From Eunapius fragilis (Eukaryota; Porifera; Demospongiae; Spongillida; Spongillidae), in assembly GCA_963681505.1 (NCBI GenBank), contig OY811971.1, forward strand, positions 24,087,036-24,151,035: 64,000 bases of DNA, in the 5' to 3' direction. The notes beneath the pieces were generated by a model. It worked only from the letters and a program-made list of their open reading frames with translations. It was not told the DNA's origin and ran no database searches. A program made the position numbers and the translations under genes. Every line of letters begins with the position of its first letter. Position 1 is the stretch's first letter. Of the stretch, positions 22,252 through 34,896 are shown in pieces.

Positions 22252-25200
22252 CTAAATCTTGAAGGAGGTTCCTGTCCTAGAACGAGTCTGAATGGTACTC
22301 GGAGGTGGTTGTGCTGGATGTGAACGGTCCTCTTGATTATCATTGGAGGTTGCTGTATGACCCTCATCCAGTGGAGTAGACTGAGCATGTATTTCCTGTG
22401 ATGCAGGCTGTGACTGATCCTTGCCTTCTGTATCATCATCCTGATCAAGGTCTGAACTTTGATTAGGAACAGCTATAAGGTGGTGTTGATTCCTCCTCAA
22501 TTGACCAAGTGGTGTGTCCACTAGGTACGAACTAGGTGTATGTGATGGTGCTACCACTTGGCCTGGGATCTTTCTGTCTCCAGATGACACCCATACGTCC
22601 ATCCCATTTTCCAGTGCTGGGAGTGGGCGTGTCCTGTGAGCTCGATTGTATTGAGCTTCCTGTTTATCCTTAAACGCCATGTTCTGTCTCTTGTACTCTT
22701 TTAGAAATGGCCACTCAGGGATTAGATGGGTGGTTGTTTGTGGTAGTGTGGTGCGAAGTTTCCTGCCCATCAACAATTCTGATGGGCTAAGGTTACACCA
22801 CTGGAGGGGAGTAGCATTATAAGACAGTATAGATATCCCTGGATCATCTGAGCACTTCAAGAGCCTCTTAGAAGTTTGGACTGCCCGCTCAGCCTGCCCG
22901 TTACCTTGAGGGTAGTGAGGGCTGCTAGTCACATGAGTAAACCCATACCTGTTAGAAAACTCTTTCATTTCAGATGATGCGTACTGTGGGCCATTGTCTG
23001 TAATCAATACCTCTGGAATTCCTTATCTCGAGAAGGTGGTTTTGAGAACATGAATGGTTGCATTTGAAGTTGTAGTAGACAGCTTGGTCACTTCCAGGAA
23101 TCGGGAGAAATAATCTACTAGTAGCAGATACTTTTGTCCATTCAACTCGAAAAGGTCTGATCCGACGTTCTGCCAAGGATAGTCTGGAGGTTGTGAAACA
23201 ATCATTGGTTCCTTATGTGGAATAGCCAGTTTAGCACAAATCTGGCATTGTTCCACCATAGACTCAATCTCCTTGTTTACTCCTGGCCACCAAACAGACT
23301 GCTGAGTCCTTAACTTGCATCTTTGGATCCCCAAATGCCCACTGTGAATCCTGCTAAGAGTTTCTTTTTGACAAGCCTTAGGAACCACAATGCGATCACC
23401 AAACAACAACAATCCTTTGTGGACTGTCAATACCCCTCTATGGCCCCAGAAGGGTTTCAGTTTAGTATCAATGCTATGTTTGTCAGGCCAGCCAAAAGAG
23501 CAGTACTTCGTCACCTGGGTGCATAATGGATCCTCAGCCTGGTGCCGTTGGTATTCTCGTAATTTTCTTTCAGTTGCAGGTAAATGGTGGGTAACACACT
23601 CTATGTATAGCTCTACTTCCTCCTGGACAGCCTTGCAATCCAGATCTGAGGTACCAGTGGGAGCACGGGACAAGGTATCAGCTGTGTAAAACAGCTTTCC
23701 TGGTACATGGGAAATGGTGTAATCAAATCACATAAGTCTCAAACGAAATCGCAATATGCGAGGTGGAAGGCTGTCCAAGTATTTTGCATTTAACAGAGGG
23801 ACCAGTGGTTTGTGATCAGTTTCTATACTGAATTTCTTGCCAACTTTAAACTTTTCACATGCCCAGGTCATGGCCAGTGCTTCCTTCTCAATCTGCGTAT
23901 ATCTTAGTTCTGTCTCTGACATAGATCGAGATGCAAAGGCTACGGGCTTCCAGGAACTATTGTGCAATTGTAACATCAAGGCCCCTAATCCATGTGAAGA
24001 TGCATCAGCCGAAACTTTAGTGTCAGCCGCTGGATCATAGTACACCAAAACAGCTGGCTGAGTTAATTCCATCTTAATGCGAGCAAAGGCTTCCTCCTGT
24101 GGTTGACCCCATCTCCAAGCCTTCGTGGCTCCAAATAGCTCCCTTAATGGCTGACTAATCTGCGCCAAGTTAGGAGAAAACTTGCCCAGCTGCGTTACCA
24201 TTCCCATAAACCGACGCAAGTCAGATGTGCTCTCCGGTCGGTGGAGGCATGTTCTGTATCGCGGCAGTTTTATCAGGATCTGGGGATATGCCATTTTTGC
24301 TGATGATATGGCCTAGGAACTTCATTTTTGGTTTTGAAAACACACATTTCTCTTTATTTAATGTCAGTTCAGCAGCTGCAATACGAGACAGTGTGTCTTG
24401 TAGATGATGATCGTGTCCTTCCTGGGTGTGTCCAAATACAAGCACACTGTCCGTCTGGCAAACTACTCCGCCAAGGCCCTCCAATATTCTGCTCATAACT
24501 TTCTGGAAGTGTTCAGGGGCACATGAGATGTCAAATGGTAGCTTGTTAAAGCAATAATGTCCAAACAGTGTAATAAATGTTGTGAGAAGTCTCGAGTCCT
24601 CTGACAATGGAATTTGCCAGAATCCGCTGTTGGCATCTAGTTTTGAGAATACCTGAGCTCCTGCTAAAAGAGCTAACGTTTTGTCTACCTTTGGGAGTGG
24701 ATGTACCTCACGTATAGGATGCACTCATTTAGAGGTTTCAGATCCACACATATCCTTATATCACCACTCTTTTTCGGTACCACCACGATGCCCGCACACC
24801 ACTCTGTTGGGCTTTCCACACGAGACATCACACCCATACGTTCCATCTTCACAAGCTCCTCTCTAACCATTTCCCTCAGCAGTATAGGAACGTTCCTAGC
24901 TGCATAAAGAGCATGTGGGGTCACATTAGGCTTCAGTTTCACCTGGTAGGCTTCATCAATAGTACCCAGACCCTGGAAGAGCTGAGGGAAACGCTGGTAG
25001 ATGTCATTAGTGTATTCATCCACAGCGTTGATTCTAACCAGTAGCTTCAGTGCTTGAATAGCAGGGATGCCCAGAAGATTCGCCCTAAGTCCTTTAACAA
25101 CATTGAGAGTCTGCTCACAGGTGTGACTCGCATGTTCAAGGCGTGTACGAACCTGACCCACAACACATAGGGGTACCGCTGCTGGACCCAGCAAAACTTT

Positions 25201-26134
25201 CCCAGACTTAGAAAGTTTGTCAATGCCCAAGGTCTTAAATGCATGTTCCGATATTACAGAGACATCTGCACCAGTATCAATCTTGAAGTTGAGGCTGTGG
25301 TGGCCATTAACATTGATGTCCACATTCCAAGTGTCTCCTCCTCCAATGGCGCCGAGGAATGCTGTATCTTTACAGGATTCACCTAGTACCTCACCACCTA
25401 TGGTACAAATCTTGCTTGTCCGGCAGCAGGCACTAAAATGTCCACGCTTCTGGCATATTAACACGTTGCTTCCCAAGCTGGGCAATTTTCATTACGATGT
25501 GGACCTCTGCCACACCTATAGCATTTAGCGCGGGAAGAATTTTGGCCACCTGTTTTCTTCCAAACCCGATCCACATTTGTCTCTGAAGGGTTTACAACAC
25601 CTTTAAGGATTTGCTGTTGCTCCTTCACCGCCTCCCGTTGTCGCACCATCTTCATAGCCTTTTCCAGGGTCAATTCAGGATCGAGCTGTAAGCGCTCTGA
25701 AAGGGCTGTGTCTCGAATCCCCACTACAATTCTGTCGCGAATCATCTCGATTTTCAAATTGCCATAGCTGCAGTTTTCTGCCAGACTGTGCAACACGGTC
25801 ACATATTGCTCCGAAGACTCCCCTTCTAACTGGTTACGCCGATTGAAACGAGCCCTTTCGAATATTACATTCTTTCGTACTTTAAAGAACTCGTCGAATT
25901 TCCCAAGGACCAGCTGTATTCTTTACGGTCTTTATCGGTTGTTTTCGAGGACAAAAGAACGTCTACTGCTGCTTCGCCCAAGCAGTACAAAAGCGTAATA
26001 ACCTGTCGGTCATCTTCCTCACTGGAGAGGCCTGAAGCGACTCTAAATTGTTCAAAACGTCGCCGCCATTTTCCCCATTGGTCGGGCTGCTTGAAGTCAA
26101 AGGGTTCTGGTGGATTAAGGCGAATGCTAGCCAT
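22252..26134 (-). pseudogene. Ty3/gypsy gag-pol polyprotein with four frameshifts and two stops
   Basis: Read from 26134: gag N-terminus (QPDQWGKWRRRFEQF), shift, gag to a zinc knuckle (CYRCGRGPHRNENC), shift, second knuckle and protease (IDTGADVS), reverse transcriptase fingers (ICVDLKPLNE), shift near 24720, palm, shift near 24290, RNase H (SADASSHGLGA), a TGA near 23725, integrase (HHCC region HSGHLG...CQIC and first Asp in GSDLF), a TAA near 23020, then TDNGPQY and GQAERAV. The catalytic reverse transcriptase motif reads CQTDSV, so the second Asp is replaced by Ser. With the six breaks, the copy is dead. The tail after integrase is acidic and Gln/Ser-rich. Confidence 0.88.
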
Positions 26135-26148
26135 CCTTTCGGTTCGAG

Positions 26149-26161
26149 ACCGCTGCCACCA
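26149..26161 (-). promoter_or_regulatory. Primer binding site matching a tRNA-Leu 3' end
   Basis: Minus strand TGGTGGCAGCGGT, directly abutting the 5' LTR, is complementary to a tRNA 3' end ACCGCTGCCACCA, which is that of eukaryotic tRNA-Leu (AAG/UAG type). Confidence 0.65.
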
Positions 26162-26254
26162 TGTGGTATTTACGATATATAATATATATATTTTTTACAA
26201 GTGACACAATAATACATGCACGAGATATATATCGTCCCATGGTCACGTGATTGC
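26162..26254 (-). repeat. 5' LTR of the decayed gypsy element
   Basis: Matches 22131-22221 with an extra AT pair and one substitution visible. It ends ACCACA just before the primer binding site. Confidence 0.8.
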
Positions 26255-26997
26255 TGCATCAGATTGAATCTTTTTTATGAAATCAGGGTATCCTGGTTCT
26301 ATTTGATGCACAACGGTTTGGTGCTAACATGTTTTTATTTGATGCTCACTAGGGTCTGGTCGATGCCACAATCCAATCTGCTGCGCACCAGAGACTGGTC
26401 AATAGCATGACTTTATTTGATGCACACCAAGTCTGACCGCTAATATGATTCTGTCTGATGAACACTGCTACCATGACCCTCACATTAGGAAGTGTCACGT
26501 ACTAGCATATCAAATCATGCGAGTGGCAGTCCCTGGTGTGCATCAGATATACAATCATGTTAGCAGCCAGACCAGGTGTGCATCAAATGGAATCTTATTA
26601 ACTCGTTAGCGTCAAGTAAAGTCATGCTAGTGGCCAGTCGCTGGTGTACATCTGGTAGGTTTGTGATATCAATCAGACCCTGGTGTGCATCAAATAGAAT
26701 CATGTTAGCAACCTGACCCAGTGTGCATCAAATTGAATCCTATATGTGCACATTAAATTAAGTCTTGTAGTGGTGTGCATCTAATAGAATCTTAGTAGCG
26801 CCCAGACCGGGTGGGCTTCAAATAGAATCAGGATAGCGGCCAGACTCGGGTTTGTATTTAACTTTTTCTGCATCAGATAAAGTGGCAATCCATGGTGTGC
26901 ATCTAATAGAGTCATGGTCGCTGGTGTGCATCAAATAGAATCATGTTAGTGGCCAGACCAGGTATTGTAATCCAGTCTTGTGTGCATCAAATAAGTC
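26255..26997 (+). repeat. Diverged satellite, ~38-45-bp unit
   Basis: Some 15 irregular units of the type GTGTGCATCAAATAGAATCA followed by TGTTAGYGGCCAGACC. The units vary in length and carry many substitutions, so the array is old. Confidence 0.8.
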
Positions 26998-27759
26998 ATT
27001 TCGTACGTTGCTTTTGAAACCCCACTCTGAGCAGAACAAATACAGTGTGTACGAGGCCTCTTTTCAAATGAATGTAACGCGCATGTGTAGACTCTTCAAA
27101 GCCGCATGCATGTATGACGTTATCGTCGGGAAATCTACACACCCAGGAAAGTTTTTTTGTATCAAATATGTGCACATATATGTATCAAAACAATTCCCTC
27201 ATATTTGGAACATCGATCTTAGCAAGCAGACACGTATCAAATATGTGAAATTCATTCGCCGCACAATAATGTTTTCATATATGACACAAATATGTGGTTC
27301 CCAATATGGCGGTACGGACCCACCTATTCCTATCCTTGGCTTCGTGTTTTATAATTAACAAGAAATGTTTTAAAAACATTTATTTCCTACTAGTACATGT
27401 ACAGCAGCAAATGCAAAGCAAGGAGATATCTAGAGCAGCTCCACAAAGACTGGTGATTCGGTGTTCCAGACCGCGTGCTATGTAAAAATAAAAACATTTT
27501 CTTGTTTTTTTTTTACATACACCGTAAGTAGTACTTACAACACGGCTTGGACAGCTAGAGAAGAGAAACATCGGCATCTGGAATATATATGTGGATATAG
27601 CAACTAACTAACCTTACGACTTTTGCTCAGAGTTGCAAATCTGTACGGAGGGGGGTGGGGTGGGGAGAAGACAACCGCACAACAATTTCGGCAACTTACG
27701 AACAGATGGATCATGTAGGCACTGTCTGTTAAAATCCATTGCCATGCATGGATGAAGTC
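26998..27759. other. Intergenic, no gene seen
   Basis: Only short open frames. ATCAAATATGTG recurs at about 27160 and 27237. A short G-rich stretch lies near 27645-27668. Confidence 0.35.
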
Positions 27760-28030
27760 AGTTCAAAATCAATGTCTTCAGAATCGTTCTACCCGCCAAA
27801 AAAGACATTGATTATCTACGTACCGGGCTAGTCAGTTCAATATCTTCGTCTTCCGCTTGTCTTCCACTAATCAGAATTCATCTGGTTTGACTCATCTAAA
27901 AAAGACGATCGATTACTAGGGTATGAACGTACCGGGTAAGTCTATCGTTTTCGTATTCCGCTTTTCTCTCTTCATCAGAACTCATCTGGTTTGACTCACC
28001 TAAAAAAGACGATCGATTATCCACCTACCG
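27760..28030 (-). repeat. Tandem ~100-bp modules with exon-intron structure
   Basis: On the minus strand, modules repeat: TCTTTTTTAG acceptor, then GTGAGTCAAACCAGATGA, TTCTGAT, an acidic/basic coding stretch and a CCCG|GTACGT-type donor. Two modules are clear and a third is partial. The intervening introns would be only ~32-37 bases. One module has an open frame (ESNQMSSDEERKAEYEND); the neighbour has stops. They resemble the small acidic phase-1 exons of the CACTA transposase at 9390-9940, so they may be duplicated exons of a related gene. Confidence 0.4.
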
Positions 28031-28431
28031 AGCACTAAGAGCATCCATGTTAACACCATCATAATGAATTTACTAAAATGCACGTGTTTCGTGACGTGTA
28101 ATTGGAACAAGCAAGACATCTGCAGTATCCATGGCAGTGGATTTAATACAACCATCAGCGCGATCTGCTTGTATCCCTGGTATGTTTGCATTCTGTCCTC
28201 TAAATATGCGTTAATCTTAAGATGCCAGCATCCATAGATCCACCGCGCGTATCCCGTCCGTCTACGAGTGGTATTACATGCAGGTGCCTCTAATAGTACC
28301 GGTTGTGTCGCCGCAGACTCTCGTAATGAAGAATGTTCGGGGGCAGTAACACACAGGATAGAAGCAGTAGAAAAACAAGTAGTTCATCTAAATGTTACTG
28401 TTCAGGAAATGCATATACGCTGTTGACCAAA

Positions 28432-28985
28432 ATGGCACAGGAAACGTTTCGTATTGCAGGGAGTATGTATGAGGTAACTTATTGACCCATGATTGACGAA
28501 TTTATTATATCTTTTCGTATAGGCACCCTTGAAGCTGGAACTAGCTAAAGCCTTTTGTTTGTCACTAAAACGTGAAATATCTGAAGAACAGCTGCAGGTA
28601 AGTACTATAAAATATTATTACAGTTGCAATGTACTACATTTATAAAATGAATAGACCATTGTGAGAGGCGCTAGGTGTTCTAAAAATATATAACAAAACA
28701 CCAGTGCGCCATGACGTATGGAAGAGCCGAGCCCGCTTCTCCAAGTTTAGAGCTGAGGAAAGGAGTAAGGTCACAATTAATTATGCTACACATTTTCCGA
28801 ATGAATTATTTTACAAACATATCATTGGAAAAAGGCCATATGCTCTATTCAAGTTTCTCCCAACCGAAGAACTGGCTGAGAGAATAATGAAATCAATGAA
28901 GGCACCCAAAGATGTGAAGTTGCAATATACTAAACATATTGCAATTCATCTAAGTAATCTCATGTACAGATCATGCAGGATCTGA
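28432..28985 (+). CDS. Unrecognised spliced gene, 144 residues
   Basis: Exons 28432-28473, 28523-28597 and 28668-28985 join in frame with GT-AG introns of 49 and 70 bases. The protein starts MAQETFRIAGSMYE, continues with a helical segment (LELAKAFCLSLKREISEEQL), then a basic region (RHDVWKSRARFSKFRAEER) and ends with a mixed helical part. No known domain is recognised. An upstream coiled-coil-like stretch at 28317-28426 (RIEAVEKQVVHLNVTVQEMH) ends in a stop and may be a separate exon. By layout it could correspond to the small second gene of the CACTA element at 10509. Confidence 0.35.
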
Positions 28986-29423
28986 ATCGTTGGTTTTTTT
29001 TTTTTTTCCTTTTCTTCTTTCTGAGAAGTTTAAAGAGTTGCTATGCGATGACATGCAGAGATATTGACTGGATGTCAATTATGGAGGAGGATAGCCACAT
29101 CCCCACAGGTGCCAGTCAGCTTCGCATTTCTGATGGTCTTGATATCCAAAATCAAGACTACATAGCTGGCAATTAAGCGCTGGGATGATGATCAATGAGC
29201 TGACCATAGCCTACATGCCTACATTACAATCATGCAGTCTGATTTCACCTATCATTTTAGATTGTTGGACATTTTATCATTCACAATTCGCATACATACA
29301 ACATGATCTCAATCTATGAAGTGATTTTAATACATGTTCATGGAAAAACGAGCATGTAAACATAGAAGAATGATTGGGATGCCTAACAATGAATACACAT
29401 CTACATACATAACACACTATTAC
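28986..29423. other. Possible trailing exon, otherwise intergenic
   Basis: After a pyrimidine tract and acceptor-like TTTCTGAG near 29025, a frame reads DIDWMSIMEEDSHIPTGAS and stops at 29174-29176. It could be a last exon of the gene before it. Nothing else is visible. Confidence 0.25.
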
Positions 29424-29705
29424 TCATACAGTATATGTTAAGGCATACATATTATTTGTCCAATCATGCACATATGTTATCTTTCCTTTGCCATGGTCCT
29501 TATATGTGCACGTAGGCCCACACTCATGGCAGATTGAGATAGAATTCTCTACAGATGAGGATGGCACAATCATTAGATCATTTGACAACACCATCAGAGG
29601 ACAGTTCAGACTGTTTTGAACACCCAACAGTTCAAATGTGTTGAGAATACAGTACCACTGTGGGTTGCTTTCTGTCACAAAAGTAGCCATTAACATTCCA
29701 TACAT
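29424..29705 (-). pseudogene. C-terminal fragment of a transposase-like protein
   Basis: A 93-codon frame with HECGPTCTYKDHGKG and a terminal HDWTNNMYALTY. A Cys-rich segment followed by H-D-x-x-N-N-M-Y-A-L near the C-terminus is typical of animal En/Spm-like transposases. No upstream part with the DPMH motif is adjacent, so this is a fragment or last exon. Confidence 0.4.
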
Positions 29706-29796
29706 TTCCTAAAAAGTTGAAAGGAAAATTAATACACCGGGGGTTTATCAAGTAAAAATAGTAGCTTTATTCACCTTGCCATCATACATAGATGTG

Positions 29797-30240
29797 ATAT
29801 GGGAAAGTTTCCGAGAAAAGGGACCTAGCGTGTATTATAAAAAAGCATAATAAAAATGCATTACGTTTGAATTGCTATAACTTCCGAACGGTTAACGCTA
29901 TCGTCTTCCTATTTTCAGCACGTCATACTACACCATTTCTCTATGGTAAAATACAGTTTGGGATCTTGAACATGCTCCATGCCAGTATCGCGATGCCCGA
30001 TACCCTTTGGGGTTCAAACTCCCCATATCTTTCGGCAGGAAATCTCAATTCATTTCATAATTGGTTTGTATGTAGAGGGATCCTGTGCCTATCGATTTGT
30101 CCTGTTAATTATTACATTACCCGTTACAAAGATATTGCTTTGCAAAGTAGGTACATACTTCCCGCTCGATTCGCGCCATTCTATGGCCAGAGACAGCATG
30201 AAATTAAACTCTTCCTGTTGATAACCTATTACCACGCCTA
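29797..30240 (+). repeat. Dispersed repeat, GGGACAGTT family, diverged copy
   Basis: Starts ATATGGGAAAGTTTCCGAGA. Shared blocks with 46141-46560 and 58229-58640 include CCGAACGGT, CTTCCTATTTT, ATACTACA-CATTTCTCT, CCGATACCCT-TGGGGTTCAAA, CCATATCTTTCGG and ATTTGTCCTGTT. Non-coding. Confidence 0.75.
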
Positions 30241-30863
30241 CAAGACCCTATGACGTGATGGCGTTGCACATCGATCGTTGATTTGCTGTAGAGCATACGG
30301 TAAGATTGTCAACGTTCTTCGATGTAAGCACAGATAAGGCAGCATGGCGCCGTATAACACGAGTGGAGACGAGCCGACTCGTTAATTTGGTTGCAACGGT
30401 TAAGCCGGTACGATAACGACCATATTCAGGTCGAGGACACTCGACGGCGTGCATGGTTGAGAGCGGTGATGCTGATGACTATGGAACTTATGGCAATTTC
30501 GATGGTTATGATTGACGACAACGATGTTAACAATAAATTTGATCACGGCGAGTCCAAGGTGAAAGTGATGGTGGTGATGAAGGTGTTATTTGTAATGGAA
30601 GTAATGATGATGATGATGATCACAGCGGTTCAGTGGGCTGATTACGTATCGTTACGAATCCTGTATTTTCTATTGCTTACGTGTAAGCGCCTAAACGTGT
30701 GGTTTTGGGCTTCCGTATGTTCCGTTATATAAATGATTGCGTATTGTCAACGTGCGTGTGATAGCCGTAGGGTATACCTTATTGTGTGAAATCCATATAA
30801 CCGAACGAAAGAAAATTTTCTTCATCAATTGTGTACTTCCGCGGCGATTGCAATTGTCTCTGA
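30241..30863. other. Intergenic, no gene seen
   Basis: Includes a GATGATGATGAT run near 30604-30621. Only low-complexity frames are present. Confidence 0.35.
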
Positions 30864-31711
30864 ATGAGTGGAAAACGTCGTTTCTGTCATCACTGTGGCG
30901 AATTCGTCTGCAGGTCTACTTACTTTGACCATCTTCAACTTGAGGCCGTTGAGGGTATGATGCCGTGTATTTCAATAGGTACCCACATACATTGATCTTT
31001 CTTCAGCTGCTGCAGAGCCTCGTGCGGAACTGCACCATGGCAGTCCCGAACCTCCGTACAATAGCTCATCCGACAGTGAATCTCCAGGCGATCATACTGT
31101 TTCAACTTCAAGTGAATCTGGCAGCGATATCGATGATGAAGATTTTGAGGTAAAACTGACAACATCAGCTAGCTGCGTTATGTATATGCGTGCTGGGGTG
31201 CATGGTATTATAGTTTACTGCCATAATTTCGTACTCACAATCTCATGCAGCGTCAAAATAGCGCCGATGATGGTAATGAATCTGTACGTCTACTACGTGG
31301 TCTGTTTATATTTCTCACTGTGTGGCAATTGTGCTTTGGAATATCAGAAGCTGCCATGATGGTTCTTTTCTTGTTCATACGTATATTTTTAAGGCTAGTG
31401 TCCAACGTCAGTTTGGACAGTATTATCCAGAACTATCCACAAACTATTGCAAAAGCTAGGATAAATAGTGGATTAATACCACAATCATTTGAACGTTTTG
31501 TTGTATGTCCATCATGCCATTCAACGTATGATTTCAGTAGCTGTATTACTAAAGCACACAGTGGAAAGATGGTGCCAGCTACTTGCAAGCATGTGGAATA
31601 CCCTTACCACCCACAAGCACAATTTAGAAAAGCATGTGGAAAGGAACTGTTGAAACAAACTAGGACTAAAGGACTGTTACAAGCCAACAAGGAGTACTGT
31701 TACCAAAATCT
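30864..31711 (+). pseudogene. CACTA transposase, N-terminal half
   Basis: Exons 30864-30954, 31007-31149 (or starting 31016) and 31251-31711 join in frame with GT-AG introns. Exon 1 encodes a Cys/His motif (RRFCHHCGEFVCRSTYFDH) as in animal En/Spm proteins. Exon 2 is acidic Ser/Asp-rich, and exon 3 has CPSCHSTYDF, HVEYPYHP, KACGKELL and YCYQNL. Homology stops at 31711, where a sequence shared with position 59 begins, and the C-terminal catalytic part is missing here. The missing part is what lies at 43421-45490, on the same strand. Confidence 0.7.
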
Positions 31712-31775
31712 CATATGGAGAAATGGCCCATACATCGGCGGTCATCTTGCATTTTTATTTCAAATTGAATTCTAA

Positions 31776-33593
31776 ATAAACTCAAAAAATACTAAAAATT
31801 GGGCTGAATTTGAATTTTATTTTTCATTGCGTTGTAAGTATGCAACGTTATACAAAAATCAAGACAAAAATTTAATTACTATCGCAGGTAATTACAATAT
31901 TCAACACTCCCGTTAGCTTCAATAACTGCAATAAGCAGCATTTCGTTAATAAACTCGTGCATGTATCCAGGCCAGCCCCACCCCATCCGACGAGGGGTGG
32001 ATGCGCATCAATTAGCACATAGACGGCCAACCACATTTTTGTAAAGGTGGGTTACGGATTGTTTCAAAGTGCAGAATGGCACATTGTTACTGTTACAGAA
32101 GTGGCGGATATGCATCAGGACTATGCATACATATAGTACACACCACGTTCGCTAGTTGTAACTTAACGCGCTGACACCTATGGGGGCCGGGGACTGCGAT
32201 CGCATACTGTACTCCTTCCAGCCAATCAATTTGCTCCCCCCATAATTCAGGAACTGCCACAATCATGACTACATCCTTTGATATCAACCTGTTCGTATGG
32301 TACTGTCTGAAAATAGCCGCATTAAAAGTTAGGAGCGCATATTCGTATGGGCCTAATAGGGGTGGTCCGTGCTACATGTATATGAAAGGAACGGTGAGTC
32401 TCAAATTATTTAATGCTTGAGTATCCTTTTTGCTTATGTGTCTTGTGGCTTCTTGGGGTGCATAAATTTGTATATACGTGTATGCTATGCTCTTTACATC
32501 TACCATTGTATGGTGCTTGGGTTTTAGCATACTGGCTTTATCTCCTGGGAAACATCAGCTAGTATGACTTCAGGCAACATGGCCACCGTGTGATCAAGCA
32601 TACAGGTGAGTTAATGTTGTCCTGCACAGTATTATACTCACCATCACACACATAACCCACAGATACTAACAAGTGTGCACTCCCATGGGTGCCCCCAGCT
32701 TTTCTAGAAGGGGGGGGGGGGGGGTGGGGGGGGGGCAGAGGTGAGGGGAGGGGCACCAATTATAGGGCAGTGGCGGCGGAGCAATACAAAAGTGATACGG
32801 CGGACTGGGGGGGGGGGGGGGAGGTGGAAAGAGGGTCTTCAATATATGAGCAGGGGTGTAACATAAAAAGTGCTACGGCGTTCGCCGTACTTGCCGTAGC
32901 GTCAGCGCCGCCTATGTAGGGAGGTGGGCAGGGGGGAGGCGCATGTAAGTAGAAATCAATACTGGGACAGGGGTTAAATTATTTAACAAGCATTTATTAC
33001 AAGGGGTTGGGGGTGGGGCGCCATTGAGTCTCAAAAGGGGGGAGGGGGGTGCCCATGACTCAAAACACAGTCACACTCAGAATTCTATATTACTCACCCA
33101 ACACATCAAATAACATTTTTCACCCCCAACATGAGCGTACACTCCCAGCATACACAACTATATGACCCCCATCAGCATACACACCCAACTCATACTCTCC
33201 ACCAACCACATACCAGTACACACTAGCAACAGTGTGCACATTCCCAATGACCCTACACACCAGTATAGTTTCATTGATGGGGCTGGAGTGCCCCACACCT
33301 CCCATATTTTTGCCCCCTCTTGGCAATGAAGGGATAACAAGTTACACAACCCATGCACAGAATTGGCTCGCTTGGTATGAAGTCCTCCTAAAAGTTTCAA
33401 CTTAACATTTGTCTCTCCCCCCCCCCCCCCCCCCCCCCCCCCCCACTGATGTTTTTTCTCGATGATGGATTGTGTCACTGTTATCCCTTAATAACAGCAT
33501 GTACACACCAGGTTACCCCACAGGCACACCAGCACCCTAGCGTATAGCTGGCCAACCACCTAGCCTACAGATCATTAGACCAACATGAGTTTA

Positions 33594-33597
<4 letters not shown>
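31776..33597. other. Non-coding, poly-G/poly-C tract region
   Basis: Long G-tracts at about 32709-32735 and 32806-32821 and a C-tract at 33417-33443. GGGTGCCC-type blocks near 32690 and 33045 lie in inverted arrangement and may mark another tract-bearing MITE. No gene is supported. Confidence 0.4.
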
Positions 33598-33640
<43 letters not shown>

Positions 33641-33660
33641 ACACACACACACACACACAT
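33598..33660. repeat. (CA)n microsatellite
   Basis: About 30 CA units with one interruption. Confidence 0.9.
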
Positions 33661-34896
33661 TACACATCACACACTAGAACAGTGAGCATAACAGTGAACA
33701 CTACCAGTCCCACACATGGGGTTTCTTTGATAAAAACCTTAGAGGGGGAATTTTAAAAATTCGTTGCTAAGGCAACTCTGAGGTTATATCACTTATTGCC
33801 AAGGGGCAACAATATGGCATGCACCCCATACACCAACTCATATGTACTACATGTAACAACAAGATAACATATGCAGTTCCCTTCATACATGTACCCATAA
33901 TTCTGCCTTACATGTGTTCTTAGCCTACCCCTATCAGAGGTCATCTGCCCAACATAAAGGGGTAGTGATCAACAGGATAGGCTAAGAACACTAACAGTTC
34001 TTTTTATTTATTTTTCCTACTCCACATGAAATGCTCCCTAGATGGCTGTATGGTTAATGTGATACAGCCAGCATGACAAAAAGCTTCAGCAACAACTCAA
34101 ATAGAAGGGACATTGCAGGCTTTGTGTGGTCATCAAGTAGCTACAAGGCTCTGCAGACTTCATGTGATGCATGCATGTAGATTTGTGGTGTGCTTGGCAT
34201 TTGTATTTGGTGGTGTAAGAACTGTATGTGTGAATGTGGATAGTTGCTGGTATTGACGGACTTGCTGAAAGCAGACAGGAGGCTTGGTCTTTTAGATAAG
34301 AACTATGTATATAGGTAGTTGTGGGTGATTATGTAAACTTTTCCTTCCCACTTTATAAAAACTGACCTGTTGAGTGTGTAGCAATACAGATGCCTCTACA
34401 TGTAATAATATAACATCCAGCCATTTTGTCATATTTTTGCTGCTAAGTATCCACATGTGTGAGGTGTACTGGTATGTCATCATAGTGTGTAGGTGATGGT
34501 CTGTGTACATGTGATGGTGTGTAGGTATGGGTGGCCTGGTAGGTTACACTCTTGTCTGATGTGATGATACTGTGTAAGCCAAAAGCTGTAATGTTCGTAC
34601 CTTGCATTATACATGTCTGTTTGGCGAGCCACATATTCTAAGTAATTCCGCTCAAATAAATAGCTCCCGCACACACCCTACCAGTCTAGTAAAAAAAAAG
34701 TATCAACGCGCAAGAGCAGTTGATTTGATTAATAGTTACACGCAGCCAGTATTTACGCCCATGTAACTTTGGTGGGTCTACTTCTTGGTGTACGATTGAA
34801 CTAACCCACAGAACAGGATCCGTGATTCAACAACACACGTGGGAGAGCATATATACAATGTTCAGAACTAGGACATTTGTTTTATATGAATAATAG
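33661..34896. other. Intergenic, no gene seen
   Basis: No coding frame with recognisable protein. A short inverted duplication of CTTAGCCTA/TAGGCTAAG sits near 33918-33986. Confidence 0.35.

Larger units (their letters stand above)
22131..26254 (-). mobile_element. Ty3/gypsy retrotransposon, decayed, with very short LTRs
   Basis: A 4.1-kb element on the minus strand. Matching 91-93-bp terminal repeats lie at 22131-22221 and 26162-26254, flanked by TGCAT on both sides (22126-22130 and 26255-26259). Gene order is gag, protease, reverse transcriptase, RNase H, integrase, which is the Ty3/gypsy order. It is inserted in a satellite array. Confidence 0.88.

Noticed and set aside
26149..26161. Possible tRNA gene
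   Set aside because: Only the 13-base tRNA-Leu 3' complement is present, next to an LTR. It is a primer binding site, not a tRNA gene.
32690..33060. Second tract-bearing MITE with GGGTGCCC ends
   Set aside because: The ends are short and offset and the flanks do not give a target duplication.
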